The notes: a model not told the origin generated them from the letters alone. A stretch of 64,000 bases of DNA from Macrosoma leucophasiata (GCA_036365455.1 JAWQUS010000023.1:2232001-2296000); one strand, 5' to 3'. Positions 22,355 through 33,300 are shown, counted from the first letter of the stretch. Program-made: numbers and translations.

Positions 22355-22580
22355 AATAAGCATTGAGACAAAGCAGTGTACACATAAAGAGAACATATAT
22401 TTACTTTCCAACTCAACATTAGAATGAACAGGAACATCCCCTTTGGGAGGCAGTAAAATGTTGTGTTTAGAGTAGACCAAACTCAATTGTATTAATTTGC
22501 GAGCTTTCAGGTTTTAACTTTGTGGTTAGGAGTTGAATATATTCGGTTTTCGGTAAAATATATTATTTCGTGTTAGTTCG
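22355..22580 (+). repeat. Repeat I, copy 1
   Basis: GTGTTTAGAGTAGACCAAAC, GCTTTCAGGTTTTAACTTTG; paired with 23566-23763. Confidence 0.6.
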
Positions 22581-22649
22581 GGTGTCGCTCTTTTACCGTC
22601 TCCCATTAAAATTAAATATAAATAAAACTTTCTGATTTCGCTTCAAGCT

Positions 22650-22814
22650 TTTTTTAATGTCGTGAAGTGGCAAACAAGCGTATATTTTACATTGATGGTA
22701 AGTGACTAATATGGTCTATCATCTATGCAAATAAACAGTTACAATTTACATGCGTTGCCACTCCTGAGGCCTAAGTTATAATGCCTTAGTACTGGAAATT
22801 ACAGGACCATTCAT
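22650..22814 (-). mobile_element. SINE-M, degraded
   Basis: Tail side GTCGTGAAGTGGCAAACAAG to CTGGAAATTACAGGACC. Confidence 0.65.
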
Positions 22815-22872
22815 GATATCGTTCGATCACAAATCGTATCTACTTATCCAATTATTTCGAATGGATTTATTA

Positions 22873-22980
22873 TATAATGTATGTATGTATCTTCACGCCA
22901 GGTCCCTAACGGGGTAGGCAGAGAGTGTAGAGCGCCAGATGTCCCGGTTCTGACAAACCTCTCGTGCCTCGTCTACCTTC
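22873..22980 (-). mobile_element. (TACA)n-tail LINE, last 105 bp
   Basis: Same block, truncated exactly where a perfect hairpin begins (22981). Confidence 0.78.
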
Positions 22981-23021
22981 ACTGCACATAGGACCACGAT
23001 TTTCGTGGTCCTATGTGCAGT
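22981..23021. repeat. Perfect 19-bp hairpin
   Basis: ACTGCACATAGGACCACGA, TTT loop, exact inverse. Confidence 0.95.
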
Positions 23022-23565
23022 GTGTTTGTTTTATAATATGTGTAAACTATATTTTTTCTGGTAAGTGATTTGTTTCTAATATTTTAAGAGAAATAGATAT
23101 CTAAAATCGTAAACCCATTTAACGTAACAAGTGGATAGGTAAGCCTATGCCAGTGAACTCCATCTCTGCAGCTCTAGAGGAAAGGAGATATTCTACTGAT
23201 ACCCATATATTATACAAGTATATATTTTCTTCTTGATTGTGCATTTTTATGGCTTGTAAACTGATATGACTAGTGTATTTATTGTTATTCACCATAGTTT
23301 ACGTTAAAGTTAACGTTTATGCTTTAGTTAATATTAATTTTTCTAATGTAACCCTTAAAACGCTTGACATAACGGTTAGTCGACTGACAGTTGGTGAGAT
23401 AGATAACATGCCCCCAATAATCGTGTTAAACAGATGAATCGGTAGGAATTGATAAATGAAATGAAAATAAATTATAGTAAAATTGTACCTGCGCGAAGCC
23501 GGGTCGGGTTGCTAGTATTAAATAATTCTATATCAATTTGGCAGTAACTTAATATTATAGGAGAA

Positions 23566-23763
23566 GCAAAGCAGCGTTAACACAAACATACTTACATTCT
23601 AACTCAGTATTCAAATGAAACGTAATATCCCCAAGGTGGCAATAAAATCCTGTGTTTAGAGTGGACCAAACTCAATCGTATTAATATGAAAGCTTTCAGG
23701 TTTCAACTTCGTGGTTAAAAGTTAAATTTACTTGGTTTACGGTATAATATATTATGTGGCGAT
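23566..23763 (+). repeat. Repeat I, copy 2
   Basis: Same order of motifs, about 80% like copy 1, same orientation. Confidence 0.6.
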
Positions 23764-23967
23764 GTTTTGGGGAACAGTTTATTAACCACATTTAAATTTA
23801 AGTATTTTTATTTATTTTGCTTCTGGTTATATTTTCTAACAATTTTAAGCTACAATATTAAATGTTCTTGATATGTACATCAGACGACGTTCAATTAAAG
23901 CCGGTCAAGTGCAAGTTGGACATTATGTATAACTTACACACCGTTTCTCATATAATCTATAGATTTT

Positions 23968-24243
23968 AACTGCCTCGGTAGCCTAATGGTAGAAGGCCAC
24001 TACTACTACGCTGAGGTCCTGGGTTCGTTTCCCGGGTAGGGGGTTTTGGGATTTTTTCCATTTTCTGGAAATTTCCCAGTTTGTCGAAGTTTGGTAATGT
24101 GCCCGGAGATGTCAACAGGCTTACCACCTGTTACATGGGCCAAAACGTAACCGGCGAATCGTGGGTGTTTGCATGTATGCTTGAATGCATGCATTTACCT
24201 CTGTCTACCCCTTCAGGGATTACAGGCGTGAAGTTACGTTTTT
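23968..24243 (+). mobile_element. SINE-A, full length
   Basis: Head ACTGCCTCGGTAGCCTAATG; the segment between the B box and GGGATTTTTT is deleted. Confidence 0.87.
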
Positions 24244-24426
24244 TAATAATTTTAAGATTCAGAGACAACTGGGAGATGGTTAGTTATCACTTATTATAAT
24301 TATTTATATCAACGGTATAAAATGTTAAGCTCGCGTCAATACACGTGATACTGCTTGAAAGTACGTAAAACGGACACGTGACCAGAATTATATCAGCCTT
24401 CTTTTTGGGGAACCGTTGGCAGTTGT

Positions 24427-24533
24427 CATGGTGGTCGTGTTGTTGGGGGTGGTGGTGTTGGTGGTGTTGGTGGCATTGATTGTGTTGGTGGCATTGATGG
24501 TGGTGGTGATGACGGTGGAAGTGGTGGTGGTGG
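24427..24533 (+). repeat. GTG/GTT-rich microsatellite
   Basis: Irregular (GGTGTT)n and (GGTGGT)n; the open frames through it are low-complexity artefacts. Confidence 0.9.
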
Positions 24534-24950
24534 TGCAACACAACAAAAAATGCGCGTCTAATTTTCACTTCTGCCAACACTCCCGGAGTGCTACACATTG
24601 CTTTTTAACATATTTGTAATATAATATACAGATTCAAGTACACGTTCGACCTAGATTTAATTCCTGAAGGATGTATAAAGCAAAACGATAAAGTAACATG
24701 TTTCAAATTTTAATGCCATCATGTGGGTCGCACTGAAACTGTTTTGCGGTTAAAAGTCAACTGCCACTGTTTTATACTTGTGCGTTTGACAATGTAGTTT
24801 GTTCTGATTTTAAAGTTCTGTGACATAATTTATTTCGTTTTAGTTATAACAATTTTGTATATGTTTTGGAACCATTACTTAGAGTCGAAAAAATCTAGAG
24901 TTGGATTATTAATATAAAAGTGTGATAAATGTAAACATACCCCCTTATTC

Positions 24951-25085
24951 ATAAACGTACATTAGATACGTTTTAGCTATAGAATGCTTTATCTTTGTCA
25001 GTTGCATTGTCAAATGTGCAGGATAGAAAAGGACAAAGGAGACATTAGCAACACTTTAGCTAAAATACGTTTATGAATAAGGGGG
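24951..25085. mobile_element. Short palindromic MITE
   Basis: 135 bp with perfect inverted ends CCCCCTTATTCATAAACG; TA precedes it. Inner arms TTTTAGCTA also pair. Confidence 0.78.
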
Positions 25086-25125
25086 AGAGTGTTTAGTGCC
25101 TGCTACCACTAGGCTACCGAAACAG

Positions 25126-25429
25126 TTAGTTTCGGTAGCCTAGTGGTAGCAGGCCACTACTATTACGCTGAGGTCCTGGGTTCGATTCTCGGGTAGAGGG
25201 TTATCAGAGATAATGTTGTAAAGTCCTTTATCTCTGATTATATTGGGATTTTTCAATTTTCTGAAAATTTCCTAGTACCTCGAAGTTTGGTAATGTGCCC
25301 GGATATGTCAACAGGCTCGCCACATGGGCCAAATCGTAACCGACGAAACGTGAGCCTGTATTCTTGAATGCATGCATTTACTTCTGCCTACCCCTTCGGG
25401 GATTAAACGCGTGAAGTTACGTTTTTATA
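25126..25429 (+). mobile_element. SINE-A, full length, mirrored at its 5' end
   Basis: Complete element preceded by an inverted copy of its first ~28 bases (25092-25119). A 20-bp deletion removes CACCTGTTACATGG in part. Confidence 0.87.
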
Positions 25430-25446
25430 GTGTCTTATGATTTATA

Positions 25447-25640
25447 TATTAACTAACTGTTACCCGCGGCTTCGCTCGCGTGGATGTCGAGTTGTTAAAA
25501 AGTTCTAAGCCTATGTTCTTTCTCAAAGACAGCTCTGTACCAAATTTCATTAAAATCGGTTCAGTCGTTTGGACGTGAAAAGGTAACAGACAGACAGACA
25601 GACAGACAGAGTTACTTAGTAGTGAAGTAGGGATTAAAAA
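25447..25640 (+). repeat. CGGCTTCGCTCGCG interspersed repeat
   Basis: ACTAACTGTTACCCGCGGC through AAATCGGTTCAGTCGTTTGG to (GACA)6. Confidence 0.7.
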
Positions 25641-25737
25641 TGTCATTCATAATGATATACATAAACTTACGATCCGGCAACGGTGCGGCTCTGTCACCGT
25701 ATAAATGAAGCCTACTTGTTATGTCTCTTGACAGTTA

Positions 25738-25856
25738 TTACGGGGCCATACATTACCATCTAACCGGAACTCGAAACATAACCATTTGGCAGCAGATAGA
25801 TGAGGTAATGCCCTGGTGCCTACGCCCCCGAGCTCCTACATATTGAACCCCCAGTG
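25738..25856 (-). mobile_element. SINE-M head fragment, old subfamily
   Basis: Reads CATTACCATCTAACCGGAAC...GGTGCCTACGCCCCCGAGCTC. Confidence 0.65.
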
Positions 25857-25874
25857 ATACGCTACTGAGATCAT

Positions 25875-26478
25875 AAAGGAGTTGTTGCAATAATGTATGG
25901 ACCTCCGGCCATGTATTGTACACAATATCATTAACAGGCAAAATCAATATAAAAACGTTTTTTACTGAATATTTTCACTTGTTTAGCTTTGTTTGCAGTT
26001 ACAAAACATTATTTGCAGTTAGAATTGCAACTCAAAACCAACATGGCGAATATGGCGGGCGATGTCATTTTGACATTTTAATTTTTAAATTTTTTTTTAA
26101 TTAAAAAAAAAAAAAAAATTCTTATTACTATCGAAATCAATTTCATCTGTTAATACTATACTAATCGAATTCCAATTTTAAAAAATCATCGGAACTTCTT
26201 TAAATTGATCGATTTGATACATCGGTTTTTTTGATAATATGCACTAGTAAGATACAGATACATTAGTTTTGTTTTATATACATAGGTACTATCCCAAGCG
26301 TCAGCTATATCGCCGGCATGTTGAACATGGTCGAAAATGATAAAATCGTTTGAATGAAAATGAAAGGTCTAAATCATATTTTTGAATAATTTATTTGTAT
26401 TTTTTTCGGATTCTTCTTTAATTCACCCATTTTTTGAGGACATGTACGAACCAGAGCCGAGGTCGCAACGTCTCCTTT
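25875..26478 (+). mobile_element. TIR element F, copy 1
   Basis: 604 bp; ends AAAGGAGTTGTTGCA and GCAACGTCTCCTTT are inverted. Interior includes AACTCAAAACCAACATGGCG. Confidence 0.68.
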
Positions 26479-26727
26479 GTTTGTATGCATTTGCATCTGT
26501 CCCGTTATTTAAATACAAACAGTAACTGAACCATCAATAATACTGCTTTTAATAATTATCACAACGAAACAAAGTTTTCATAATAAACATTTATTTACAT
26601 GGAAATGAGCGGGCAATGATTTCGGTGATATTTATCCGCGATAGTTTTCATCCGTGCTTTAATCCGTTTTCTGGCAAAATGGAGATGGGTAACAATAATA
26701 GGGTTAACCCATATGATTATTATTTTT

Positions 26728-26895
26728 TTTAATTTTATGGAAGTGGCAAACGAGCGTGCAGTCACATTGATGTTAAGTGATAACTGCATTCTTTAGACTT
26801 CACAAAAACCAAAGATCAAAATTCAGATGCCTTGCCACCCCTGAGACCTTAGTCGTTATGTGATGATTATTACAAGCCCATACGTTATCTTCTAA
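26728..26895 (-). mobile_element. SINE-M, old subfamily
   Basis: Tail side with ATTTTATGGAAGTGGCAAAC; fades after ACAAGCCCATACG. Confidence 0.65.
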
Positions 26896-27051
26896 TTCAG
26901 TACAATATTGGCTTCAGGGTACTATTGGGGCTTCCGCGATTCTGTAGTGCATCAGGGATGCTTGCGGACGCTCATGTAGATGATTTTTATGCCATCATAA
27001 GTCCGGGGGAGCAACAATAATCTTCTGACCGTTGTTGCAGAAAATGAATGT

Positions 27052-27290
27052 TTGACGACCCGGTTAGTCCAGCGGTGCGAAACCACCGTTTGATTCGAAG
27101 GGCCGCGGGTTCGATCCCCGCACCGGAACAAATATTTGTATGGCCTACAGACATTTGTTTCGGGTCTGGGTGTTTGTGTTGTATGTGTATAACGGCACCC
27201 ACGTCACCGCCACACAGGTTTATACCTGTGGGGCGGTGAATGTAAGCGTATTTTATTTTATTTATTTATTTATAATGTACCGGAGCCATA
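27052..27290 (+). mobile_element. tRNA-derived SINE-B copy 2, complete
   Basis: GACGACCCGGTTAGTCCAGC, GCGGGTTCGATCCCCGCACC, body CAACGGCACCCACG-like, ends in a (TTTA)-rich tail. The head alone folds as a tRNA-like cloverleaf half. Confidence 0.87.
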
Positions 27291-27384
27291 AAAAAGAGCT
27301 GGCTTACTATGTTAAGACCCCACACAAAAATTGTCGCTCGGGTCGGGGATATATCAGAAAAAACGGTGTGAAATCCTTTATGTG

Positions 27385-27466
27385 TGTGTGTCTATAGACT
27401 GCAGTCATCACTTAACATCAATGTGAACTGCAAGCTTGTTTGCCACTGCCATTACATAAAAAATAT
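27385..27466 (+). mobile_element. SINE-M, tail only
   Basis: 82 bp from GTGTCTATAGACTGCAGTC to the A-rich end. Confidence 0.75.
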
Positions 27467-27539
27467 ATCATAAATGCAGTACTAATTTAATTGCTTGTGG
27501 TATTATGACTAATGATTTGATAAAATGCGTGTATCCAAC

Positions 27540-27945
27540 GTTTCATAGAAAAGTTTCAGACCACGATGTGACGCGTTGATAAAAAACGGTCAAAACACGG
27601 CAGTGTAGGGTTCTGTAGTTACAGAGTAAGAGATGTAATGAAAAAAAAAATTATGTAAATATATTTTTTTTTCATGTTTTTATTCTATCATTTTGTCGGT
27701 GTAATTAAGGTACACAAGTATACCTTGTGTCAAATTTCAAGTCTCTAGTACCAATAGTTTTTGCGCTAAACGAACGGTTAACTAAACCGAAAAATGACAT
27801 TAGCATTAGCAACCTAACATTTTTAAAAGACCTTTCCAACGATATCCCACAATAGTTTTTGCGCTAAACCGCGGACGGACGGACAGACCAGACAGACATA
27901 GCGAAACTATAAGGGTTCCTAGTTTACTACGGAACCCTAACTAGT
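27540..27945 (+). repeat. GGGTTCCG repeat, shorter subfamily
   Basis: GTGTAGGGTTCTGTAGTTAC to AAGGGTTCCTAGTTTACTAC, GGAACCCTAA; carries GCGCTAAAC blocks. Confidence 0.75.
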
Positions 27946-28320
27946 GCGTATAAATATCACCACAATTATTACAAGCTCATTGCCATAATGTAAATAACGT
28001 CGGTGTAATATGAAAACGCTGTTTAACTGCGATAAGTATCAAAAGCCATTTTAATGAAGGTTCTGTTTTAATATTTGTATTTAAATAATGTAAATGGCGC
28101 TTTTAATACAAACAAATTTCTCTGAGATTAAAAACGTAGAATAGTATTTCTTACAAATTATTCAATACAGAAAAAAAGTGAAAAATAACAGAATACTCAT
28201 TTAATTCCAAGGAGCAATGTAAGTCATACTTTTAAAATATTAGAAGTTTTTTAGAAGCTGGGTTGCTAATTACTCTAATTAAAGATATCTGATCTGAACA
28301 CGCAGATCTTTTCATATTGT

Positions 28321-28624
28321 AACTTCACGCCTGTAATCCCCGAAGGGGTAGACAGAGGTAAATGCGTGCATTCTAGCATACATGCAAACAACCACGATTC
28401 GGCGGTTATGATTTTGGCCCGTGTAACAGGTGGCGAGCCTGTTGACATCTCCGAACACTTTACCAAACTTCGAGGTACTGGGAAATTTCCAGAAAATGGA
28501 AAATTTCCAATAGAACCAGAGATAAAGGACTTTACACCATTATCTCTGATAACTCCCTACCCGGGAATCGAACCCAGGACCACAGCATAGTAGTAGTGGC
28601 CTGCTACCAGGCTACCGAGGCAGT
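28321..28624 (-). mobile_element. SINE-A, full length
   Basis: Both Pol III boxes recognisable on the minus strand. Confidence 0.88.
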
Positions 28625-28684
28625 TTCTGTATTATATTCTATCCTACGATCCTAATTAACTAAATAAGGTTCGCCAAAATTTTC

Positions 28685-28855
28685 TTATTTAAATCTAGCA
28701 GACTTAAGTCTGCCCGAAACCACGGAAGGTGAAAAGCATCTAAAATATCGGGTTTGTTTAAAAAAAAAAAAAAAAAAATTAAATACGCGAGTTAAATCCG
28801 AAATTTTTTTTGATTTCAAATGTTTAAGCGAGCTACACTCGCTTAAACCTAAACA
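28685..28855 (+). mobile_element. Diverged Penelope-like 3' relic
   Basis: Keeps GTCTGCCCG, ACCACGGAAGGTGAAAAGC and ATACGCGAG...AAATCCG from the Penelope terminus, with a poly(A) expansion inside. It ends at an 11-bp hairpin GTTTAAGCGAG/CTCGCTTAAAC (28823-28849). Confidence 0.6.
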
Positions 28856-28879
28856 AATTTATCTTTTCTGCTTATTTGT

Positions 28880-29335
28880 CATAATAATTACTTTTCGTAT
28901 CTAACTACCTAGGAACACTCGATATGTTCATAAAACAAGTGTTATCACAGCATAATATATAATTATAGCATAACATATAATTACACCCGTTTTTAGGGTT
29001 CCATAGAAAACTAGGAACCCTTATAGTTTCGCCATGTCCATCTGTCTGCCTGCCTGTCTGTCCGTCCGCGGTTTAGCGCAAAAACGATTGTGGGATATCG
29101 TTAGATCGCTAGAAATGAGCTAATGTCATTTTTCGATTTAGTTAACCGTTCGTGACTTATTAAGCTTTAATGTGCCAATTTTCGTTAGAGTCAAGTGTCT
29201 TCCTCCTCTACCAACTAAACGGTTGTTGTTAGAAATTCAAATGTTACGGCAATAGTAGCTACATAATATCGAAATTAAAAAGAAAACTATCACACTTAAG
29301 TTGGCTTTACAAGTTTGCGAGTAATAGTCGACCAA
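28880..29335 (-). repeat. GGGTTCCG repeat (left half) with upstream unit
   Basis: 28993-29335 is the repeat on the minus strand, interrupted by SINE-A and then RTE; the remainder is at 32738-32790. 28880-28992 matches 36610-36715 in inverse. Confidence 0.75.
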
Positions 29336-29346
29336 ATGTATTTCAC

Positions 29347-29476
29347 CACCTGTTCGCCACCTGTTACATGGGCCAAAACGTAACCGGCGAGTCGTGGGTG
29401 TTTGCATGTATGATTGAATGCATGCATTTACCTCTGCCTACCCCTTCGGGGATTACAGGCGTGAAGTTACGTTTTT
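29347..29476 (+). mobile_element. SINE-A, 5'-truncated, 11-bp target duplication
   Basis: ATGTATTTCAC at 29336-29346 and 29477-29487 exactly brackets the last 130 bp of the family. It sits in the same older repeat that later received the RTE. Confidence 0.92.
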
Positions 29477-29523
29477 ATGTATTTCACTCGAAAATATATT
29501 TTTTTTTTCATTACATTATTCAA

Positions 29524-32500
29524 GCGGTGGCGTCGGGATGTGACGACCCCATCGCCCGCTAGCGGAAGAATTCTCTTCTAGTGGAGGGAATTCTTCCTCT
29601 AGTGCAGTCAGTCAACCGAACAATGGCGGTCAAACCATGGCGGTAGGAGTATCCGGGATGGGCAGCAGCGTCCCGTGATAAAATTGCCGCCACTGCGATC
29701 GCCAACCCGCATGCCAAGCGTGGCGATTATGGCAAATCACCCCAAATGATTGACACCAATACACAACGGCCCCTAGTCCCCGGTAGCTTCGCTATTCTTG
29801 ACCATGGTGGTACCGGTCATGGTAACGGCGGGGCAGGGGGTGCTAAGAATCACCGGGAGATGCCAGGGTACCACACCCGACGACAACTGGCCCTGGCAAC
29901 ATACAACGTACGGACGCTGCGGACCGACGAGAAAGTCATGGAACTGGAGGAAGAATTGAGCGGGTTACGGTGGCACATTGTAGGGTTATCGGAAGTCCGA
30001 AGACAGGGGGAGGACTCGATAATCCTCAAGTCTGGTAACCTGCTCTATTTCCGGGAGGGCGACCAACTGTCCCAAGGTGGTGTCGGGTTCATCGTCCACA
30101 AGTCCCTCGTGAACAACGTTGTCAAGATCGAGAGTGTGTCGTCGAGAGTGGCGTACCTTATACTCAGAATAACCAAACGGTATTCGCTGAAGGTCATACA
30201 GGTCTACGCCCCAACCTCCGCACACTCCGATGATGAGGTAGAAACTATGTATGAGGACATTTCCAGAGCCATGCATAGTTCGAAGACCCACTACAACGTT
30301 GTCATGGGGGATTTCAACGCGAAATTGGGCGTTCGAGGTGATCATGAGCTGAAAGTGGGACGATTTGGATATGGGCGACGAAACACCAGGGGCCAGACTC
30401 TGGCTGACTTCATGGAGAAGGAGAGCCTCTTCATGATGAACTCTTTCTTCAAGAAGCGGGAGTGCCGGAAGTGGACCTGGATCAGTCCTGATGGTGCGAC
30501 TAAAAATGAGATAGACTTCATTATGTCCACGAGGCGGCATATATTCAGTGATGTCTCTGTGATCAATTCGGTAAAAACCGGGAGTGATCACCGATTGGTA
30601 AGAGGCACACTGAATATAAAGGTCAAGATCGAAAGATCCCGACTAATGAAGTCTACGCTCCGCCCAGCACCTGCCCAAATCCAAAACCCCGAGTGCTTTC
30701 AACTCGAGCTACAAAATCGCTTCGAATGCCTGAGTGAGTGCGTAGATGTGGACGATTACAATAACAGGTTCGTGGAAACTGTCCGTACGGCGGGCTCTAA
30801 GTTTTTCAAAACCCGCCCTACGAATAAAACCAAAAAGATCTCCAGCCCAACTCTCAAGCTCATGGAGGAGAGGCGCGGTATGGTTCTGAAGTCCTCTGAA
30901 GATGCTTTAGTGTACAGGCGGCTCAACAGACAGATCTCGAAGTCATTGACTCGCGACCTTCGGCACTTTAATACTGATAGTATTAAAGCAGCCATAGAGC
31001 GGCACAAGGGCTCTAAAGTGTTCGCCAAAGATTTGTCCTTAGGGCAAAGCCGTCTCACTAAGCTGAAGACAGAGGACAATAGAATCGTATCGTCGAAACC
31101 TGAGCTTGCAGAAGAGATCGAACGGTTTTACGGACAGTTATACACGACAGCACGACCACCTGTTAACAGTCCGGCAGCAGATCCTAGAGCCGGACTGACC
31201 CGACACTACACCGAAGATATCCCGGACGTCAGTCTAGACGAGATTAGCACGGCTCTCAAACAGCTCAAAAACAACAGGGCGCCGGGTGATGACGGAATCA
31301 CTGCTGAACTCCTGAAAACGGGCGGAAGGCCAGTATTAGAAGCTCTTCAGTTGATGTTCAATTCCGTCATATCCGAGGGAAAAACGCCACAGGCGTGGCA
31401 CAGAAGTGTGGTGGTACTGTTCTTTAAGAAAGGCGACAATACCCTTCTTAAAAATTATAGGCCCATCGCACTTCTAAGTCACGTCTACAAGCTGTTTTCG
31501 AGAGTGGTTACAAACCGTCTATCTCGCAGACTCGACGACTTCCAGCCTCCCGAACAAGCCGGGTTCCGTAAAGGTTTTAGCACCATAGACCACATACACA
31601 CGCTGCGGCAGGTTATACAGAAGACAGAAGAGTATAACCAGCCCCTCTGTTTAGCGTTTGTGGACTATGAGAAAGCCTTCGATTCGGTCGAGATTTGGGC
31701 TGTGCTACAGTCACTCCAGAGGTGCCAAGTCGACTACCGATACATCGAGGTGCTAAGGAGCTTGTACGAAAACGCCACTATGTCGGTTCGCCTTCAGGAT
31801 CAGAACTCGAAACCTATCCAACTGCAGCGAGGTGTGAGACAGGGAGATGTCATATCTCCGAAACTGTTCACCGCTGCATTGGAAGATGTCTTCAAGCTTC
31901 TGGACTGGAACGGACTCGGCATCAACATTAACGGCGAGTATATCTCCCACCTCCGATTTGCGGATGATATCGTAGTCATGGCTGAGACCCTGGAAGACCT
32001 TGGCACAATGCTCAATGGCCTCAGTAGGGCCTCCCAACGAGTGGGCCTTAAAATGAACATGGACAAGACGAAGATTATGTCGAATGTCCTTGTTACGCCC
32101 ACTCCTGTTATGGTCGAGGGTACTACACTCGAAGTTGTTGACGATTATGTATACCTGGGACAAACGGTCCAGTTAGGTAGGTCCAACTTCGAGAAAGAGG
32201 TCAATCGCCGAATCCAACTCGGATGGGCAGCGTTCGGGAAGCTGCGTTATATCTTCTCGTCCAATTTACCGCAGTGTCTAAAGAAGAAGGTCTTTGACCA
32301 GTGTGTGTTGCCAGTGATGACATACGGAACAGAAACGTGGTCGCTCACTATGGGCCTCATAAGAAGGCTCAAGGTCACTCAGAGAGCGATGGAGAGGGCT
32401 ATGCTCGGAGTTACTCTGCGAGATCGAATCAGAAATGAGGAGATCCGCATGAGGACCAAAGTAACCGACATAGCCCATCGAATAGCGAAACTCAAGTGGC

Positions 32501-32731
32501 AGTGGGCAGGGCACATAGCTCGCAGAACTGACGGCCGTTGGGGCAGAAGAGTTCTAGAGTGGCGACCGCGTACCGGAAGACGAAGCGTAGGCAGGCCCCC
32601 CACGAGGTGGACCGACGACCTGGTGAAGGTCGCGGGCAATCGTTGGATGAGGGCGGCCCGGGACCGTTCGTTGTGGCATTCTTTGGGGGAGGCCTTTGTC
32701 CAGCAGTGGACGTCTTTTGGCTGAAATGATG
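29524..32731 (+). mobile_element. Near-full-length RTE-clade LINE, flanked by ATTCAA target duplication
   Basis: Element of about 3.2 kb: 222 bp 5'UTR, one long ORF, and a very short 3' end AATGATG typical of RTE elements. The hexamer ATTCAA occurs at 29518-29523 and 32732-32737. On both sides the flanking DNA is the two halves of one older GGGTTCCG repeat in minus orientation (28993-29335 plus 29477-29523, and 32738-32790), which confirms the insertion boundaries. Its 5' terminus also matches the start of the fragment at 16020-16300, so it is probably complete rather than 5'-truncated. Confidence 0.88.
29746..32724 (+). CDS. RTE-clade LINE polyprotein: APE-type endonuclease plus reverse transcriptase
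   Basis: Intact 992-codon ORF. The apurinic-like endonuclease occupies roughly residues 48-290: N54 in ATYNVRT, E83 in LSEVRRQ, GDFNAKLG at 188-195, SDHR at 280-283. RT follows at about 500-790: LKNYRPIALLS, QAGFRKGFST, LAFVDYEKAFDSVE, GVRQGDVISPKLF and the FADD catalytic box at 738-741. The tail has the RTE-typical KWQWAGHIARR and GRPPTRWTDD stretches before a WTSFG end. The enzyme nicks a genomic target and copies its RNA there. The start ATG is the first in frame after the 5'UTR. No stop, frameshift or lost catalytic residue is visible, so it could be active. Minus-strand ORFs inside are shadows. Confidence 0.93.
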   Translation: MIDTNTQRPLVPGSFAILDHGGTGHGNGGAGGAKNHREMPGYHTRRQLALATYNVRTLRTDEKVMELEEELSGLRWHIVGLSEVRRQGEDSIILKSGNLLYFREGDQLSQGGVGFIVHKSLVNNVVKIESVSSRVAYLILRITKRYSLKVIQVYAPTSAHSDDEVETMYEDISRAMHSSKTHYNVVMGDFNAKLGVRGDHELKVGRFGYGRRNTRGQTLADFMEKESLFMMNSFFKKRECRKWTWISPDGATKNEIDFIMSTRRHIFSDVSVINSVKTGSDHRLVRGTLNIKVKIERSRLMKSTLRPAPAQIQNPECFQLELQNRFECLSECVDVDDYNNRFVETVRTAGSKFFKTRPTNKTKKISSPTLKLMEERRGMVLKSSEDALVYRRLNRQISKSLTRDLRHFNTDSIKAAIERHKGSKVFAKDLSLGQSRLTKLKTEDNRIVSSKPELAEEIERFYGQLYTTARPPVNSPAADPRAGLTRHYTEDIPDVSLDEISTALKQLKNNRAPGDDGITAELLKTGGRPVLEALQLMFNSVISEGKTPQAWHRSVVVLFFKKGDNTLLKNYRPIALLSHVYKLFSRVVTNRLSRRLDDFQPPEQAGFRKGFSTIDHIHTLRQVIQKTEEYNQPLCLAFVDYEKAFDSVEIWAVLQSLQRCQVDYRYIEVLRSLYENATMSVRLQDQNSKPIQLQRGVRQGDVISPKLFTAALEDVFKLLDWNGLGININGEYISHLRFADDIVVMAETLEDLGTMLNGLSRASQRVGLKMNMDKTKIMSNVLVTPTPVMVEGTTLEVVDDYVYLGQTVQLGRSNFEKEVNRRIQLGWAAFGKLRYIFSSNLPQCLKKKVFDQCVLPVMTYGTETWSLTMGLIRRLKVTQRAMERAMLGVTLRDRIRNEEIRMRTKVTDIAHRIAKLKWQWAGHIARRTDGRWGRRVLEWRPRTGRRSVGRPPTRWTDDLVKVAGNRWMRAARDRSLWHSLGEAFVQQWTSFG

Positions 32732-32737
32732 ATTCAA

Positions 32738-32790
32738 ACCTAAAAACTACGGAACCCTACACTGCGCGTGGCCCGACACGCACTTAACCG
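32738..32790 (-). repeat. GGGTTCCG repeat, right half beyond the RTE
   Basis: AAACTACGGAACCCTACACTG continues the repeat cut at 29523. Confidence 0.75.
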
Positions 32791-33164
32791 ATTCTTGTGT
32801 ATATGTCCCTACAGACGCCAGTATTCACATACCATACATGTAAAATTGGTTTCCACCAGCAATGTATTTAAATTTTCATAGAACAAGTTTTTTGACAGCC
32901 TAATGTAGCCGCCATATTTTGTTTGTAAATTTGATTGCTGTTTCACGCACAAACATTCATACGGCCACATACGGCACACAAATTGCTTTGGGCACAAACA
33001 AACATTTGGTTAAGATAATTAACGTTGGACCTTTTGCTTCTCTTGTTCTGTTGCTTCGGATCAGGCGTGAGTGATTTTGAATAATGTGAAGGAATAATAT
33101 TTTATTTTCAAGCCCCTTACAGGGTAGGCAGATAATGTGGAGTGTGGAATGTGAATAAATAAAT

Positions 33165-33300
33165 CTACACTAATATTATAAAGAGGAAAACTTTGTTTGT
33201 TTGGTTATATTGAATAGGATCAAAAACTACTGGACGGGTTTTAAAAATTTTTCACTATTCGTAAGCTACATTATCCACGGGTAACATAGGCTATGCTAGG
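33165..33300 (-). repeat. ACTAG-type repeat, partial
   Basis: ACTAATATTATAAAGAGG to CCACGGGTAACATAGGC on +. Confidence 0.55.

Noticed and set aside
24416..24619. 67-codon Val/Leu-rich plus frame and His-rich minus frame
   Set aside because: Entirely produced by the GTG/GTT microsatellite.
29986..30591. 201-codon minus-strand frame
   Set aside because: Antisense shadow of the RTE endonuclease; no domain of its own. The same holds for the other minus frames between 30.3 and 32.7 kb.
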